Source: an uncultured Ruminiclostridium sp.
GTDB lineage: Bacteria > Bacillota > Clostridia > Oscillospirales > Ruminococcaceae
DNA length: 64,000 nt
Assembly (NCBI GenBank): GCA_934490165.1
Contig: CAKSTB010000013.1
Location: 25,268-89,267 of the forward strand
Reading direction: 5' to 3'
Position numbers and translations under genes: made by a program. Below, piece by piece: positions 32,644-40,891 of the stretch; positions within the stretch are counted from its first letter, which is position 1; each line of letters begins with the position of its first letter. The notes under the pieces are model-generated. The model was not told the origin of the DNA, ran no database searches, and worked only from the letters and a program-made list of their open reading frames with translations.

Positions 32644-32901
32644 ATGACATACACAGCAAAAATAGAACAGCCGCCTGCGCAGAATAATCGCAGGGGGATT
32701 TATCGTCACTATGACAATACCGACACCCGCAGTGAAGCGGTAAAATGCTTGTGGATGATTTTCGGAATTGCAATTATGATCGGCGGTGTTGCCCTGACTG
32801 TTTGTTTTATCGAAAATCAACTGCTTGGCATACTCGCTCTGCTGGTTACAGTGATAGTAGGCTTCATCGTAGCGTCACAAGGCAACGACAGAGGCGCTTA
32901 G
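32644..32901 (+). CDS. Small two-helix membrane protein
   Basis: 85 residues: a polar N-terminal 30 residues, then two membrane segments (about 36-56 and 59-77) with a very short loop. GGAGG at 32630-32634 fixes the ATG at 32644. It resembles the small membrane proteins that often accompany zinc-ribbon proteins in clostridia, but no motif is present. Its first residues (MTYTAK) differ from the repeat-derived starts upstream. Function unknown. Confidence 0.6.
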   Translation: MTYTAKIEQPPAQNNRRGIYRHYDNTDTRSEAVKCLWMIFGIAIMIGGVALTVCFIENQLLGILALLVTVIVGFIVASQGNDRGA

Positions 32902-32907
32902 CATAAA

Positions 32908-32952
32908 GTAACAGCCCGCAGGAGTTTTATCTTCCTGCGGGCTGATTTTTTG
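32908..32952. terminator. Bidirectional terminator
   Basis: CAGCCCGCAGGA with TCCTGCGGGCTG around GTTTTATCT, then ATTTTTTG on the plus strand. Confidence 0.88.
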
Positions 32953-32968
32953 CTTATAGACTTTTTAT

Positions 32969-34672
32969 TTATACGCTTGCCGTTTCTGCGGTTACGGCTG
33001 TATTTGATGTGTTTGCGGAGCAGACGGGGCAGACGTTTGCGGTTTCGCCTGCAATAAATTTCATCGCCTTGCCGGTACTCCAGAAGAAACGCTCCTCGCC
33101 GTAGGTTTCGATAAGGCCGCAACGGTGGAACATTTCGTCAACGGCAGGCTGTACGCACGAGAAGTATATTTCTATCTTCCTTGCGGAAAGGCTGTCGCAA
33201 AGCTCCTTCATAGCCTGTACACCGGAAATATCCGCTATAGGCACGCCACGCATTGAGAATATCAGCTTTCCGCCGTCATCGACCTCAAGATGTGACAGCT
33301 TCTCTGACAGCTTGTTTGATGTTCCGAAGTAAAGCGGGCCTGTGACATATACGACCTTTGTGCCGCAGAGCTTTCCGTCCTTGTCGGCTATGTCTATCTT
33401 TGCAGGGTCAACATCGGCAACGTTTACCGTCATATCCGAAACCTTAAGCACGAACATGATGACCGAGAAAAGAATGCCGATTATAATTGCGACAGTGAGG
33501 TCGAATATAACCGTTGCCGCCATTGTGATAAGATACTGGAACATTGCGGTCTTTATCTTTCTGCCGAATATGTCCTTTATTACCGCAAACTCGTTCATTC
33601 TCCACGCAGTTACGATAAGCACACCTGCAAGAGCCGCCATAGGTATCTTTGACATTACGCCGCCGAGCAGGAACATTGACGCTAAAAGCACCAGCGAATG
33701 AATTACACCCGCAATTCTCGTCTGTGCACCGCTCTTTATGGCAACGCTCGTTCTTGCGATCGCCGCTGTAGCGGGAACGCCGCCGAAGAACGGTATCAGC
33801 ATATTGCCTATGCCCTGCGCTACAAGCTCCTGATCGCTGTCGAGCTTTTCATTCTTCATTCTGCCCGCACTCGCGCCGCATAAAAGGCTTTCGATAAGTC
33901 CGAGCGCCGCAATGCTTATTGCAGGGAATATAAGATTTTTGACCGTGTCAAAATCTATCGCCGTGATATCAAGCCTGTCATTAAGTAAAAGCGTCTGCGG
34001 TATTTCGCCGACAATGCCGACATTGAAATTGAATATGAAGTTCAGCGCCGTTGCTATTATAATAGACATAAGTGATGACGGAATTATCGCGTTGAGCTTT
34101 TTGGGGTAAATAAGCATAAACACTATAACGCATACACCAATTGCTATTGCCTCGAAATTCAACGTCTGGGGCGTGTTGAAGTAGCTTACTATCTTATCTA
34201 TAGTAGAAGCGCCCTCGCACTTAAGTCCCGTAAGGTTGTTTATCTGACCGAATGCGATTATTATTGCTATACCCGATGTAAAGCCTGTGATAACAGGTGT
34301 GGGTATGAACTGCACCAGTCCGCCGAGCTTGAATATTCCGCACAGCAGAAGTATAACGCCCGACATAAAGCAGGCAATGAACACGCCCTGGATATGATAT
34401 GAAGCCACAAGCGAGCAAAGGATAGCCGCCATAGCGCCCGTAGGTCCTGATATCTGATATGACGCACCCGAAAGCAGTCCTATTACAACGCCTGCGATAA
34501 GCGCCGTGATAAGTCCTGCGGCGGCAGTCGCACCGCTCGATATACCGAATGCAAGCGCAAGCGGAAGTGCCACAGCCGCAACAGTGATACCCGCAAGCAC
34601 GTCTTTTCCGAATTTCCCTGCATTATAGCCTTTGAATTCTGTCTTTAAACGTTTAAAATAACGCTTTATCAT
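32969..34672 (-). CDS. SulP-family anion transporter with STAS domain
   Basis: 567 residues. About 10-12 membrane segments in residues 20-430 with SulP blocks: AGKFGKDVLAGITVAAVALPLALAFGISSGA near the start, GPTGAMAAIL, and IPFFGGVPATAAIARTSVAIKSGAQT. A cytoplasmic STAS domain (about residues 440-545) holds the typical FSMRGVPIADISGVQAMKEL. SulP carriers exchange or symport sulfate, bicarbonate or other anions; the substrate is not decided by sequence. The extreme C-terminus has CPVC, unusual for the family. Single-gene unit bounded by a terminator at its 3' end. Confidence 0.93.
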   Translation of the reverse strand: MIKRYFKRLKTEFKGYNAGKFGKDVLAGITVAAVALPLALAFGISSGATAAAGLITALIAGVVIGLLSGASYQISGPTGAMAAILCSLVASYHIQGVFIACFMSGVILLLCGIFKLGGLVQFIPTPVITGFTSGIAIIIAFGQINNLTGLKCEGASTIDKIVSYFNTPQTLNFEAIAIGVCVIVFMLIYPKKLNAIIPSSLMSIIIATALNFIFNFNVGIVGEIPQTLLLNDRLDITAIDFDTVKNLIFPAISIAALGLIESLLCGASAGRMKNEKLDSDQELVAQGIGNMLIPFFGGVPATAAIARTSVAIKSGAQTRIAGVIHSLVLLASMFLLGGVMSKIPMAALAGVLIVTAWRMNEFAVIKDIFGRKIKTAMFQYLITMAATVIFDLTVAIIIGILFSVIMFVLKVSDMTVNVADVDPAKIDIADKDGKLCGTKVVYVTGPLYFGTSNKLSEKLSHLEVDDGGKLIFSMRGVPIADISGVQAMKELCDSLSARKIEIYFSCVQPAVDEMFHRCGLIETYGEERFFWSTGKAMKFIAGETANVCPVCSANTSNTAVTAETASV

Positions 34673-34816
34673 TTCTCTCCCTCTTTCTGTTCCTTTGCCC
34701 CGCGGACAAAAAGCAACCTCTATATTCTATACCCGAAAGAGAAATTTGTATATATCAAAACTCAACAAAGATTTGTTCACAATGGATAAATTTTAAGTTA
34801 CATATTCAAAATATAA

Positions 34817-34858
34817 AAGCTCCTTTCCGAACATTTTCTGTCCGGAAAAGAGCCTGTC
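34817..34858 (-). terminator. Terminator (minus strand)
   Basis: On the minus strand GGCTCTTTTCCGGACA pairs imperfectly with TGTTCGGAAAGGAGC, followed by TTTTATATTTT. It ends the two-gene unit 34907-35853. Confidence 0.75.
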
Positions 34859-34906
34859 ATTTTCGATAATATCAGATCTGTCCGTAAATCGGAGCATATT
34901 TACTCC

Positions 34907-35365
34907 TCACGCTCTCAGATACAACCCATATTCATAACTATCCCCCTGATATTCCTCGCTGATTTTACCGACGAACTGCGTAAATCCGAGCTTTGAATAT
35001 ATGTGTACAGCCGTTTCATTATCATCTTCAACACCGATCGTAAATTCAGAATAACCTTTTTGCGAAAGTGCGGAAATCACCCCGTTCAACAAAAATTGTC
35101 CGTATCCCATGCCCTGAAAATCCTTATGAATGCGGAAAGCAAAAAGATAAACACGCTTGTTTCTTACGGCAAATCTTTCATCGTTATGGACATAAGCGGC
35201 GTGTATTTCTCCTATCAGTCTGTCCTCCCGGAACAAGCCGAATATATCAATTTTTCCCTTGTTAATATCTCCTGTATTTTCAGTTATCATTTCATCGGGA
35301 TCGTTATAGTCAAAGAGCTGAAACAGCAGATTTAATTCTCCTGTGTTCAAAGTTCTGATATTCAC
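34907..35365 (-). CDS. GNAT-family N-acetyltransferase
   Basis: 152 residues. The acetyl-CoA loop is RIHKDFQGMGYGQFLLNGVI (about residues 79-97), followed by FTIGVEDDNETAVHIYSKLGFTQFVG, both diagnostic GNAT motifs (A and B). The substrate is unknown. Its ATG overlaps the stop of the preceding Cys-rich gene by four bases (ATGA), so the two are translationally coupled. Confidence 0.88.
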   Translation of the reverse strand: MNIRTLNTGELNLLFQLFDYNDPDEMITENTGDINKGKIDIFGLFREDRLIGEIHAAYVHNDERFAVRNKRVYLFAFRIHKDFQGMGYGQFLLNGVISALSQKGYSEFTIGVEDDNETAVHIYSKLGFTQFVGKISEEYQGDSYEYGLYLRA

Positions 35366-35853
35366 TGTTTTGTTTCCTTTTCAAAGTTTATTATGCACAG
35401 CCCGGTTATTTCTTTCAGAAACGGTAAATCTTCAACAGTCGGATTGTCGACCCTGAATGTACAGCCGCAAACAGCCCCAAACTCCCGTCCGAAAACGACT
35501 TTACGCCGTCCGCCTTTGCATGAGCCGCAATGACCGCAGTGATCTACATACTTCCACGCAAGCTTTTTTATTTCATCATTAACATCACATTTATCAAGCC
35601 ATTCCGATTTTATATCGTCAGACCATACAGTCCATAGATTTTGCGGTTCATCGGGGTCTTTGATTGAAATAAAGCATACAAAACAATTATTGAATTTACA
35701 CTGATAGTAGATTTTATCTTTCCAGCAATCGCAGTTGTCCTTGTAAAAGGTTACGCCCTTTTCTTCAAGAAACGAAACAAAATCCAAAGCCACGCTTTGC
35801 GCTTCAAAGGAAAGCTCGTTGAGGATATAATCTTTAACGCTTAATTCAGTCAT
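35362..35853 (-). CDS. Cys-rich conserved protein of unknown function
   Basis: 163 residues. The C-terminal half has HCGHCGSCKGGRRKVVFGREFGAVCGCTF, a CxxC plus CxC cluster that could bind zinc or a cluster; N-terminal CDCWKDKIYYQCKFNNCFVCFI adds more Cys. I have seen similar clostridial proteins with a CGxCGGC block but know no function for them. The ATG at 35851-35853 follows GGAG; the frame is open 18 codons upstream without a better ribosome binding site. It overlaps the downstream GNAT gene, whose substrate may be related. Confidence 0.72.
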   Translation of the reverse strand: MTELSVKDYILNELSFEAQSVALDFVSFLEEKGVTFYKDNCDCWKDKIYYQCKFNNCFVCFISIKDPDEPQNLWTVWSDDIKSEWLDKCDVNDEIKKLAWKYVDHCGHCGSCKGGRRKVVFGREFGAVCGCTFRVDNPTVEDLPFLKEITGLCIINFEKETKQ

Positions 35854-36105
35854 TTTAATTTCTCCAAAATTTCTGTCATTTCCCGCCGATCCCTTATGCT
35901 CAAACATTCAAATTCGGCGTTGACGTTATCATTTGTATTGTTATAGTACACAGGAAAATTTCCGGGGTTAATTGAACCTATAATGTCAATTGAACACATT
36001 AACCATCTACCCTATAATACCATATAAAACAGCAAAATTCAACGCAAACGACATAATATACGGCATTTTCGTGAGCCTGCAAATTCTGCGACCGAAAAAG
36101 CTTTC

Positions 36106-36134
36106 TTGACATCACATAAATACTGTGCTAAAAT
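36106..36134 (+). promoter_or_regulatory. sigma-A promoter of the interrupted gene
   Basis: TTGACA, 17-bp spacer, TAAAAT. Confidence 0.78.
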
Positions 36135-36164
36135 CAGAAAAACGGCGAAACGGAGGAAAATCAC

Positions 36165-36539
36165 ATGGAAAGAAGCTCATTTGACGTATTCAAAAGCAAC
36201 ATCTGCCACCTTGTAAAAGACAAGGGCGAGCTTTCCTTTATCCGTGATATGCTGTGCAGTGACGAAGTAAGCAAGCTGTACGAGCGCCGTTGATACGCCG
36301 AATGTCTTTATCTCCTTGCTATGATCGATTACCTCAGCCGCAAGAATGATATCCCGCTGTATAACGGTTACAATAAGCTGAGAAAAGGCAAGCTCGACAC
36401 GGTACTCTACCCCTCAGGAATAGTCGCAATGTACACCCTCTCAGGCGATGAAAGCATACTTAAAAAGAGCTATGATGAATCCATACCGGAGTTCAAGCGG
36501 TTCAACATAGTAGAAAACGATATTGAAAATGTTGTATAG
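36165..36539 (+). pseudogene. Small conserved protein gene interrupted by one in-frame TGA
   Basis: With a consensus promoter and GGAGG 8 bases before it, the ATG at 36165 opens a frame of 42 codons (MERSSFDVFKSNICHLVKDK...) that meets TGA at 36291-36293. In the same frame, without any shift, it reads on as YAECLYLLAMIDYLSRKNDIPLYNGYNKLRKGKLDTVLYPSGI to a stop at 36537-36539. The complete 124-codon protein looks like a small clostridial family in which the interrupted position, before YxECLYLLA, is often Trp, so TGG to TGA is the simplest explanation. The intact signals suggest a recent loss. No function known. Confidence 0.7.
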
Positions 36540-36545
36540 ATATAA

Positions 36546-36639
36546 AAAACAGTTTGCATACCGACAAGGTGTTAATAATTTCGTGAGTATATCAGTGCAA
36601 CTGTACTAACATTAACATTTCAAAAAACGCTACTAACCT
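36546..36639 (+). repeat. Dispersed 94-bp repeat, copy A
   Basis: Matches 63904-63998 at the end of the window. The last 77 bases, from GACAAGGTGTTAATAATTTC to CGCTACTAACCT, differ at only six positions plus one A. It contains an inverted pair GTTAAT/ATTAAC. It lies between the interrupted gene and an IS3 remnant. Confidence 0.9.
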
Positions 36640-36774
36640 GAGAATATACGCAGTTTCGTAAACAACTTTTCGTAGGAAAATGGCTTGCCACTCCCGAAAT
36701 ATCACGGTGAGTATTGCACTAGTCTATAAAAACCGGACAGAAAAAATAAAAATCTGTACAACAAAAACAAAAAT

Positions 36775-37026
36775 TTAGACAGATTTAGAACGAGAATAAT
36801 ACAAATCTCTGAACTGCTTGGGCGTAAGATAGTTGAGAGAATAAGCCGGTCTTTCCTCATTGAAGAATTTTATATAGTCGGCGATCTCATCAGCCACACT
36901 TTTTTCGCCGGTAAAGTGGAAATCTGTAAACAACTCGGCTTTTATCCAGCCGTTAATGGATACCATAGCAGCGTTGTCTGTAGGTGTTCCTGCTCTTGAC
37001 ATAGAACGAACTATTGCGACAGCGTT
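36775..37026 (-). pseudogene. IS3-family transposase remnant (C-terminal end)
   Basis: About 83 codons that match the end of the IS3-type DDE integrase domain: SMSRAGTPTDNAAM (compare SMSRKGNCYDNAxMES), IKAELF, and YIKFFNEERPAYSLNYLTPKQF. The catalytic Glu of the usual MES triplet is Val here, and everything upstream is missing. The remnant reads in the same frame as the arginase-like gene and begins directly after that gene's stop codon. Upstream on the other side, to 36540, are AT-rich bases and the dispersed repeat. It is dead. Confidence 0.82.
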
Positions 37027-37830
37027 TTACTCTGTCATAGCTTCTGTTACCGAACGTATGAAGGCATTTTCAGCTTTGCACGGTACATATTCATACAGTC
37101 CGAGCCCTGCAAATAAGCAGTTGTTTTTTACATACTGTATCAGTCCGAGAACATCTGCACAATATTCGCCGCCCGGGACAGGCAAAGGAGTATCGGAAAA
37201 TTCTTCGGGTGACAGCACGTCAAGGTCGAGGTGAATATAAATGTGCCATTCCTTATGAAGTGACAGTTTATCGTTCAGTTGTTTGAGCCCGATATGCGGA
37301 AGTCTGAATATATTGTTATCCTGTATAAATCTCTCTTCGGGTGCGTCCAAATCACGTCCGCCGATATGTATGAACTGTTCTTTTTCAAGCGGTTTTTCTA
37401 TGATCTGCAAAAATCTCTTATCGCCGTCAAGCAGAACCCTTGCGGGCATTCCGTAAAACAGTCCTGTCTGCGAGTCTTCGGGAGAATTGAGATCACCGTG
37501 GGCATCGCACCATATCACAAACAGCTTGCCGTCATAATGCCTGTTCAGATATGCGATAATCGGAACATCGGCATCGCAACCGCCGCCGACTGCGAATACT
37601 CTTTCGGCTTCGGAATTTTTAAGAATATCAAGCGCACTTTTCATCTGACTGTAAAGTACGTCATAACCGATTATGTTGTTTCGTATCCCGAGCTTCGTTT
37701 CGGTGCTGACGGGTGCTGTAGTATATTCTTTGCCGTTAAGGTACAGCTTTTCAAATTCTTTTGCACCGTTGTATGTTATTATGTCTCCGCCGCCCTGCCA
37801 CTGAGGGTTTACGAGTATGAGATTTTTCAT
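37027..37830 (-). CDS. Arginase/agmatinase-family protein
   Basis: 267 residues. Manganese-site motifs are WCDAHGDLN (DAHxD, about residue 113) and HLDLDVLSP (DxD, about residue 197); the first motif, usually GGDHS or GGDCS, is GGGCDAD, so one ligand region is altered. Residues around PVPGGEYCADVLGL and GLYEYVPCKAE follow the family. Ureohydrolases of this branch cleave guanidino compounds such as arginine, agmatine or formiminoglutamate; which one is uncertain. The last residues TEAMTE abut the IS3 remnant, so the native C-terminus could have been altered by the insertion. The gene has its own ATG after GAAAGCGG. Confidence 0.85.
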   Translation of the reverse strand: MKNLILVNPQWQGGGDIITYNGAKEFEKLYLNGKEYTTAPVSTETKLGIRNNIIGYDVLYSQMKSALDILKNSEAERVFAVGGGCDADVPIIAYLNRHYDGKLFVIWCDAHGDLNSPEDSQTGLFYGMPARVLLDGDKRFLQIIEKPLEKEQFIHIGGRDLDAPEERFIQDNNIFRLPHIGLKQLNDKLSLHKEWHIYIHLDLDVLSPEEFSDTPLPVPGGEYCADVLGLIQYVKNNCLFAGLGLYEYVPCKAENAFIRSVTEAMTE

Positions 37831-37884
37831 TTTTTCACCGCTTTCCTGTTATAGCTTAATTATAATTGAATTTTGCCGAAACGT

Positions 37885-37918
37885 CAAGAAAAGCGGCTTT
37901 GGAAAGTCGCTTTTCGAT
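37885..37918. terminator. Terminator between converging transcripts on the minus strand
   Basis: GAAAAGCGACTTTCC pairs with the reverse GGCTTT-containing arm (minus strand AAAAGCGAC ... GCCGCTTTTC). It follows the AraC gene. Confidence 0.65.
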
Positions 37919-37923
37919 GATAT

Positions 37924-38799
37924 TTACTTTTCGTTTACCGCTATCCAGATCTCACATTTATAATCCGGGTCGGAAACATCGGGTGATGAATACACCTCAA
38001 ACTCCACATTTTCCGCATACTCGTACTGTGAGCTCTGAGGGAAAAACTCCGTTACTATTCTGTTATATGTTTCGATGAAAGCGTCGGGCATTTTACCCCT
38101 GCTTGTGAACACCGCAAAGGTGCTCGCGGGGATCGTCACGATCTCTAAATCGTCATCGACCTTTCTTCCGTCATACTCAACGCCTACGCCGTAAGGGAAC
38201 TGCTTTGCATTGAGCTGTGACGAAAAGCAGATACCGAGCAGACCTTTCATAACGGGGTTTTCGGGCATATACGAAACCAGTCTTTGCATTGTTCCGTCCG
38301 CACCGTATTCCCGCCACATTGCCGTAATGTCCGATGTTGCGTTTGCCGACTGCGGCTTGCTGACCTTCTTCCTTTTGCATACGACCTGAAACGCATCTCT
38401 TTTTTCAATTCTGTAATCCATTTTACTGCCTCCTGTTAAGGTTAATTTTACAGAAAGAGGAGTAAATATTCTGACACTGCCGCCGCGCTTGGCTTCGCTC
38501 GGTGCAATGCCGTGAAATCGGGTAAAGGCTCGCGAAAAGCTCTCCGGAGTGTCATATCCGTATTTCAGCGCTATGTCTATGATCTTTGCGCTACCCTTTG
38601 ACAGCTCTTCACCGGCAAGGGAAAGCCTGCGCATACGGATATAATCTCCGATCGAATAACCGCACAGAATACCGAATACTCTCTGAAAATGAAAAGATGA
38701 CGAATACGCCTGTTCTGCTACCTTTTCAAAGTCGATCTCTTCGGTTATGTTTGCCTCGACATAATCAATTGCTCTTTGTATTCCCTGTATCCAATCCAT
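37924..38799 (-). CDS. AraC-family regulator with GyrI-like effector domain
   Basis: 291 residues. The N-terminal ~100 residues are an AraC DNA-binding domain with two helix-turn-helices (IDFEKVAEQAYSSSFHFQRVFGILCGYSIGDYIRMRRLSLAGEEL and IIDIALKYGYDTPESFSRAFTRFHGIAPSEAK). The C-terminal ~160 residues are a GyrI/SOUL-like small-molecule domain (YRIEKRDAFQVVCKRKKVS ... EYDGRKVDDDLEIVTIPASTFAVFTSRGKMPDAFIETYNRIVTEFFPQS). This combination, as in Rob or BltR-type activators, senses hydrophobic cations or drugs. The target genes are not evident here. Confidence 0.93.
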   Translation of the reverse strand: MDWIQGIQRAIDYVEANITEEIDFEKVAEQAYSSSFHFQRVFGILCGYSIGDYIRMRRLSLAGEELSKGSAKIIDIALKYGYDTPESFSRAFTRFHGIAPSEAKRGGSVRIFTPLSVKLTLTGGSKMDYRIEKRDAFQVVCKRKKVSKPQSANATSDITAMWREYGADGTMQRLVSYMPENPVMKGLLGICFSSQLNAKQFPYGVGVEYDGRKVDDDLEIVTIPASTFAVFTSRGKMPDAFIETYNRIVTEFFPQSSQYEYAENVEFEVYSSPDVSDPDYKCEIWIAVNEK

Positions 38800-38897
38800 T
38801 TTTCCGCTCCCTTTCTGTGATTACATTCTATCATAATGCGTACACGGTTTCATGATTTTCGGTGCTGTGTAGTGTTATGAAGCGGTATATCCTGTTA

Positions 38898-39566
38898 TTA
38901 ACGGACTATCCTTGTAACATGGAAGTCGCAACAGTCATCGCCCTGTGCAAGTGTTTTGGTGCGGTGCAGTTGTCCGCCTTCGTTGCGGTAGTTCCGCTCG
39001 TCAATATTGCAAAGACAGGGAACAAACTCAAAGCAATTCTCTCTTTTGCCGAGCTTGCAGATACCGCACTGCGTATATGTATTGTAAAACTCGTCCTTAC
39101 CCTTTTCATACACGAATTTCCAGTCAAGCTCATACTTTGACGATTGACTTGCCTTGCTCTCGGCAAGCTTTTTATCCTGAACCTTGTCCGTGAACAGGGT
39201 GCATTTTTTGTTTTTATGCTTTTTGACCATAAACGGAGAATCGAATACCGCCGTTACCATTTCATCAACAATTCCGGGCGTGATTTTGCTCGGTTCAGCC
39301 TTGTGCAGGGAGAAAACGAACGCCGCAATGTACAGGTTCATTTCAAGCGAGCTTCCGCCTATGTCGGGAGTTCTTAAAAGCATTGCCTTGTATTCCTGCT
39401 TTACCTTTTTCTTATACTGCTTCATATCCATTTCGGGCAATATGGTTGAAAGCCTTGCGAGTGCAGATTTGAAGCATAATAATTCCACCGCTTTGGCGAA
39501 TATTCCGTATTTGAGCATATTTATCATCTGTCCTTTCAAATTCGGTTTTATATCTTCAGACTTCAT
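38898..39566 (-). CDS. L-2-amino-thiazoline-4-carboxylic acid hydrolase-like protein
   Basis: 222 residues. It resembles the ATC hydrolase family (PF14196), which opens the thiazoline ring in L-cysteine synthesis from ATC in pseudomonads; in Clostridia the relatives are of unproven function. The visible marks are the Cys-rich C-terminal half with QCGICKLGKRENCFEFVPCLCNIDERNY and the ending LHRTKTLAQGDDCCDFHVTR, where a Cys/Asp pair is usually conserved. No signal peptide. Annotation as the family is fairly secure, the reaction is not. Confidence 0.75.
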   Translation of the reverse strand: MKSEDIKPNLKGQMINMLKYGIFAKAVELLCFKSALARLSTILPEMDMKQYKKKVKQEYKAMLLRTPDIGGSSLEMNLYIAAFVFSLHKAEPSKITPGIVDEMVTAVFDSPFMVKKHKNKKCTLFTDKVQDKKLAESKASQSSKYELDWKFVYEKGKDEFYNTYTQCGICKLGKRENCFEFVPCLCNIDERNYRNEGGQLHRTKTLAQGDDCCDFHVTRIVR

Positions 39567-39648
39567 TTATAAAACGATACCTCCGCGTACCGCCTCATTT
39601 TTCATAACACTACATATTTCCGCTTAAATTACTTTTCACGGCAGAAGC

Positions 39649-40140
39649 TTAAAATAACGTGCATATAAAGGCGGCTATAGCGCATACCGGTATGTAAACG
39701 ATGAAGTGTATTATATGCGACTTAATATTGTATCCGAACATATGCGGTCCGACTACGCCTTTGACCTCGGGGTAGAAGTGCGGGAAAAAGTTTGAGTGGC
39801 ACAGCAGAACCCAGTCAAAGAAAAGGATATCGTATATTTCCATACAGTAGAGCATTATCAGAAACCGTACAAAAAATCCGAAAAAGCCGAAACCGTTTCT
39901 TATGCCGTCCCATGCTCCGAGCAACGCCGCGCCTATAAACATCAGTACTGAAATTATCGCTATGATCCAGCCTATTATATGAGCACCGCGAAAGCGCTCA
40001 TTTTTATCGGGGATCACAGCGAGGATATCCCTATGTGTCGATGAGAAAAATCTCTTATCCTGAATAAAGCCTACTCCGCTGTACAAAACCAAAAAATACG
40101 CCGCCATTATCATAAGCGTTGCTGTTATCGTTACAATCAT
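39649..40140 (-). CDS. Four-helix membrane protein, unknown
   Basis: 163 residues with about four membrane segments: residues 2-24 (IVTITATLMIMAAYFLVLYSGVGF), 55-78, 84-108 and 135-160. A charged loop HSNFFPHFYPEVKGVVGPHMFGYN precedes the last segment. ATG at 40138-40140 follows GAAGG by 11 bases; a GTG 8 codons upstream is the alternative start. No known domain. Confidence 0.65.
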   Translation of the reverse strand: MIVTITATLMIMAAYFLVLYSGVGFIQDKRFFSSTHRDILAVIPDKNERFRGAHIIGWIIAIISVLMFIGAALLGAWDGIRNGFGFFGFFVRFLIMLYCMEIYDILFFDWVLLCHSNFFPHFYPEVKGVVGPHMFGYNIKSHIIHFIVYIPVCAIAAFICTLF

Positions 40141-40247
40141 TTCAAAATAAACCTTCAAAAGCACGGTTAGCTTTTACTAACAAACTGATTATAACACTTT
40201 GTTCTTGCGATTTCAAGCGGTTTTGTGCTATGCGTAAGATAAATACA

Positions 40248-40279
40248 AGCCCGTCGAGATAATTCATTCTCAATGGGCT
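40248..40279 (-). terminator. Probable terminator after the acetyltransferase gene
   Basis: AGCCCATTGAGA and TCTCGACGGGCT pair with two G-U steps; a T-containing stretch follows on the minus strand. Confidence 0.55.
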
Positions 40280-40285
40280 GAAAAA

Positions 40286-40744
40286 TTATTTGCAGGTATA
40301 AGAAAAATACTTTCTTCCGTGTTCCTCTTGTGCGCCGATCTTATTATAAAATCGGATAGCGGGCTCGTTCCAGTCAAGACAGCTCCACTCCACTTGGGAA
40401 AATCCGTCCTGCTTTACAAACTCCTCTATCGCAGAAAAGAACTTTGTTCCAAGTCCGCCGCGGCGGTTTTCTTCTTTTAAGAACATATCCTCAAGATGAA
40501 CTCCGCCCTTTGCCGCGAATGAAGCGAATATGGGATAATAAATTGCATATCCGACAGGCTCGCCGTTATATTCGGCAATAAGTGCGGTCGCTATGTTCTT
40601 TTCAAAGAGCCAGTAATGCAAAGCTTCTTTAGTGCCCGTCATATCCTGCGGTCTTTTTTCGTATGTGGCAAGACCTTTTATCATATTTTCTATAAGCAAT
40701 ATGTCGTTTTCGGTCGCTTTTCTGACTGTGAAATTTTCGTTCAT
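40286..40744 (-). CDS. GNAT acetyltransferase, diamine/thialysine (SSAT) type
   Basis: 152 residues. The layout follows spermidine/spermine and thialysine N-acetyltransferases: FTVRKATENDILLIENMIKGLATYEKRP at the start, the block HLEDMFLKEENRRGGLGTKFFSAIEE containing the acetyl-CoA loop (about residues 83-106), and the hallmark WSCLDWNEPAIRFYNKIGAQ. It likely acetylates a small polyamine or lysine analogue. Stands alone, with GGAGG-like ribosome binding site before the ATG at 40742-40744. Confidence 0.9.
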   Translation of the reverse strand: MNENFTVRKATENDILLIENMIKGLATYEKRPQDMTGTKEALHYWLFEKNIATALIAEYNGEPVGYAIYYPIFASFAAKGGVHLEDMFLKEENRRGGLGTKFFSAIEEFVKQDGFSQVEWSCLDWNEPAIRFYNKIGAQEEHGRKYFSYTCK

Positions 40745-40843
40745 GGGATATCCTCCTGTTTTATAGATTAATTATAGCGGTTTTTTGCTGGCAAGTCAAT
40801 TGCGGATTGATATATGGGCGAGCATATAACAGAAAAGCCCTTT

Positions 40844-40882
40844 GAGAAAGGGAGTTATCCTCTCTCAAAGGGCAGGCTTGCA
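40844..40882 (-). terminator. Terminator of the 40.9 kb acetyltransferase gene
   Basis: GCCCTTTGAGAG and the opposite CTCTCAAAGGGC form a 12-bp stem; the minus strand runs on into TTTTCTG. Confidence 0.82.
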
Positions 40883-40891
40883 AACATAAAA

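Noticed and set aside
36291..36293. In-frame TGA as selenocysteine codon
   Set aside because: No obvious SECIS hairpin right after it, the residue position fits Trp in related proteins, and the protein is not a redox enzyme. A DUF3343 gene in the window is no proof of Sec use.
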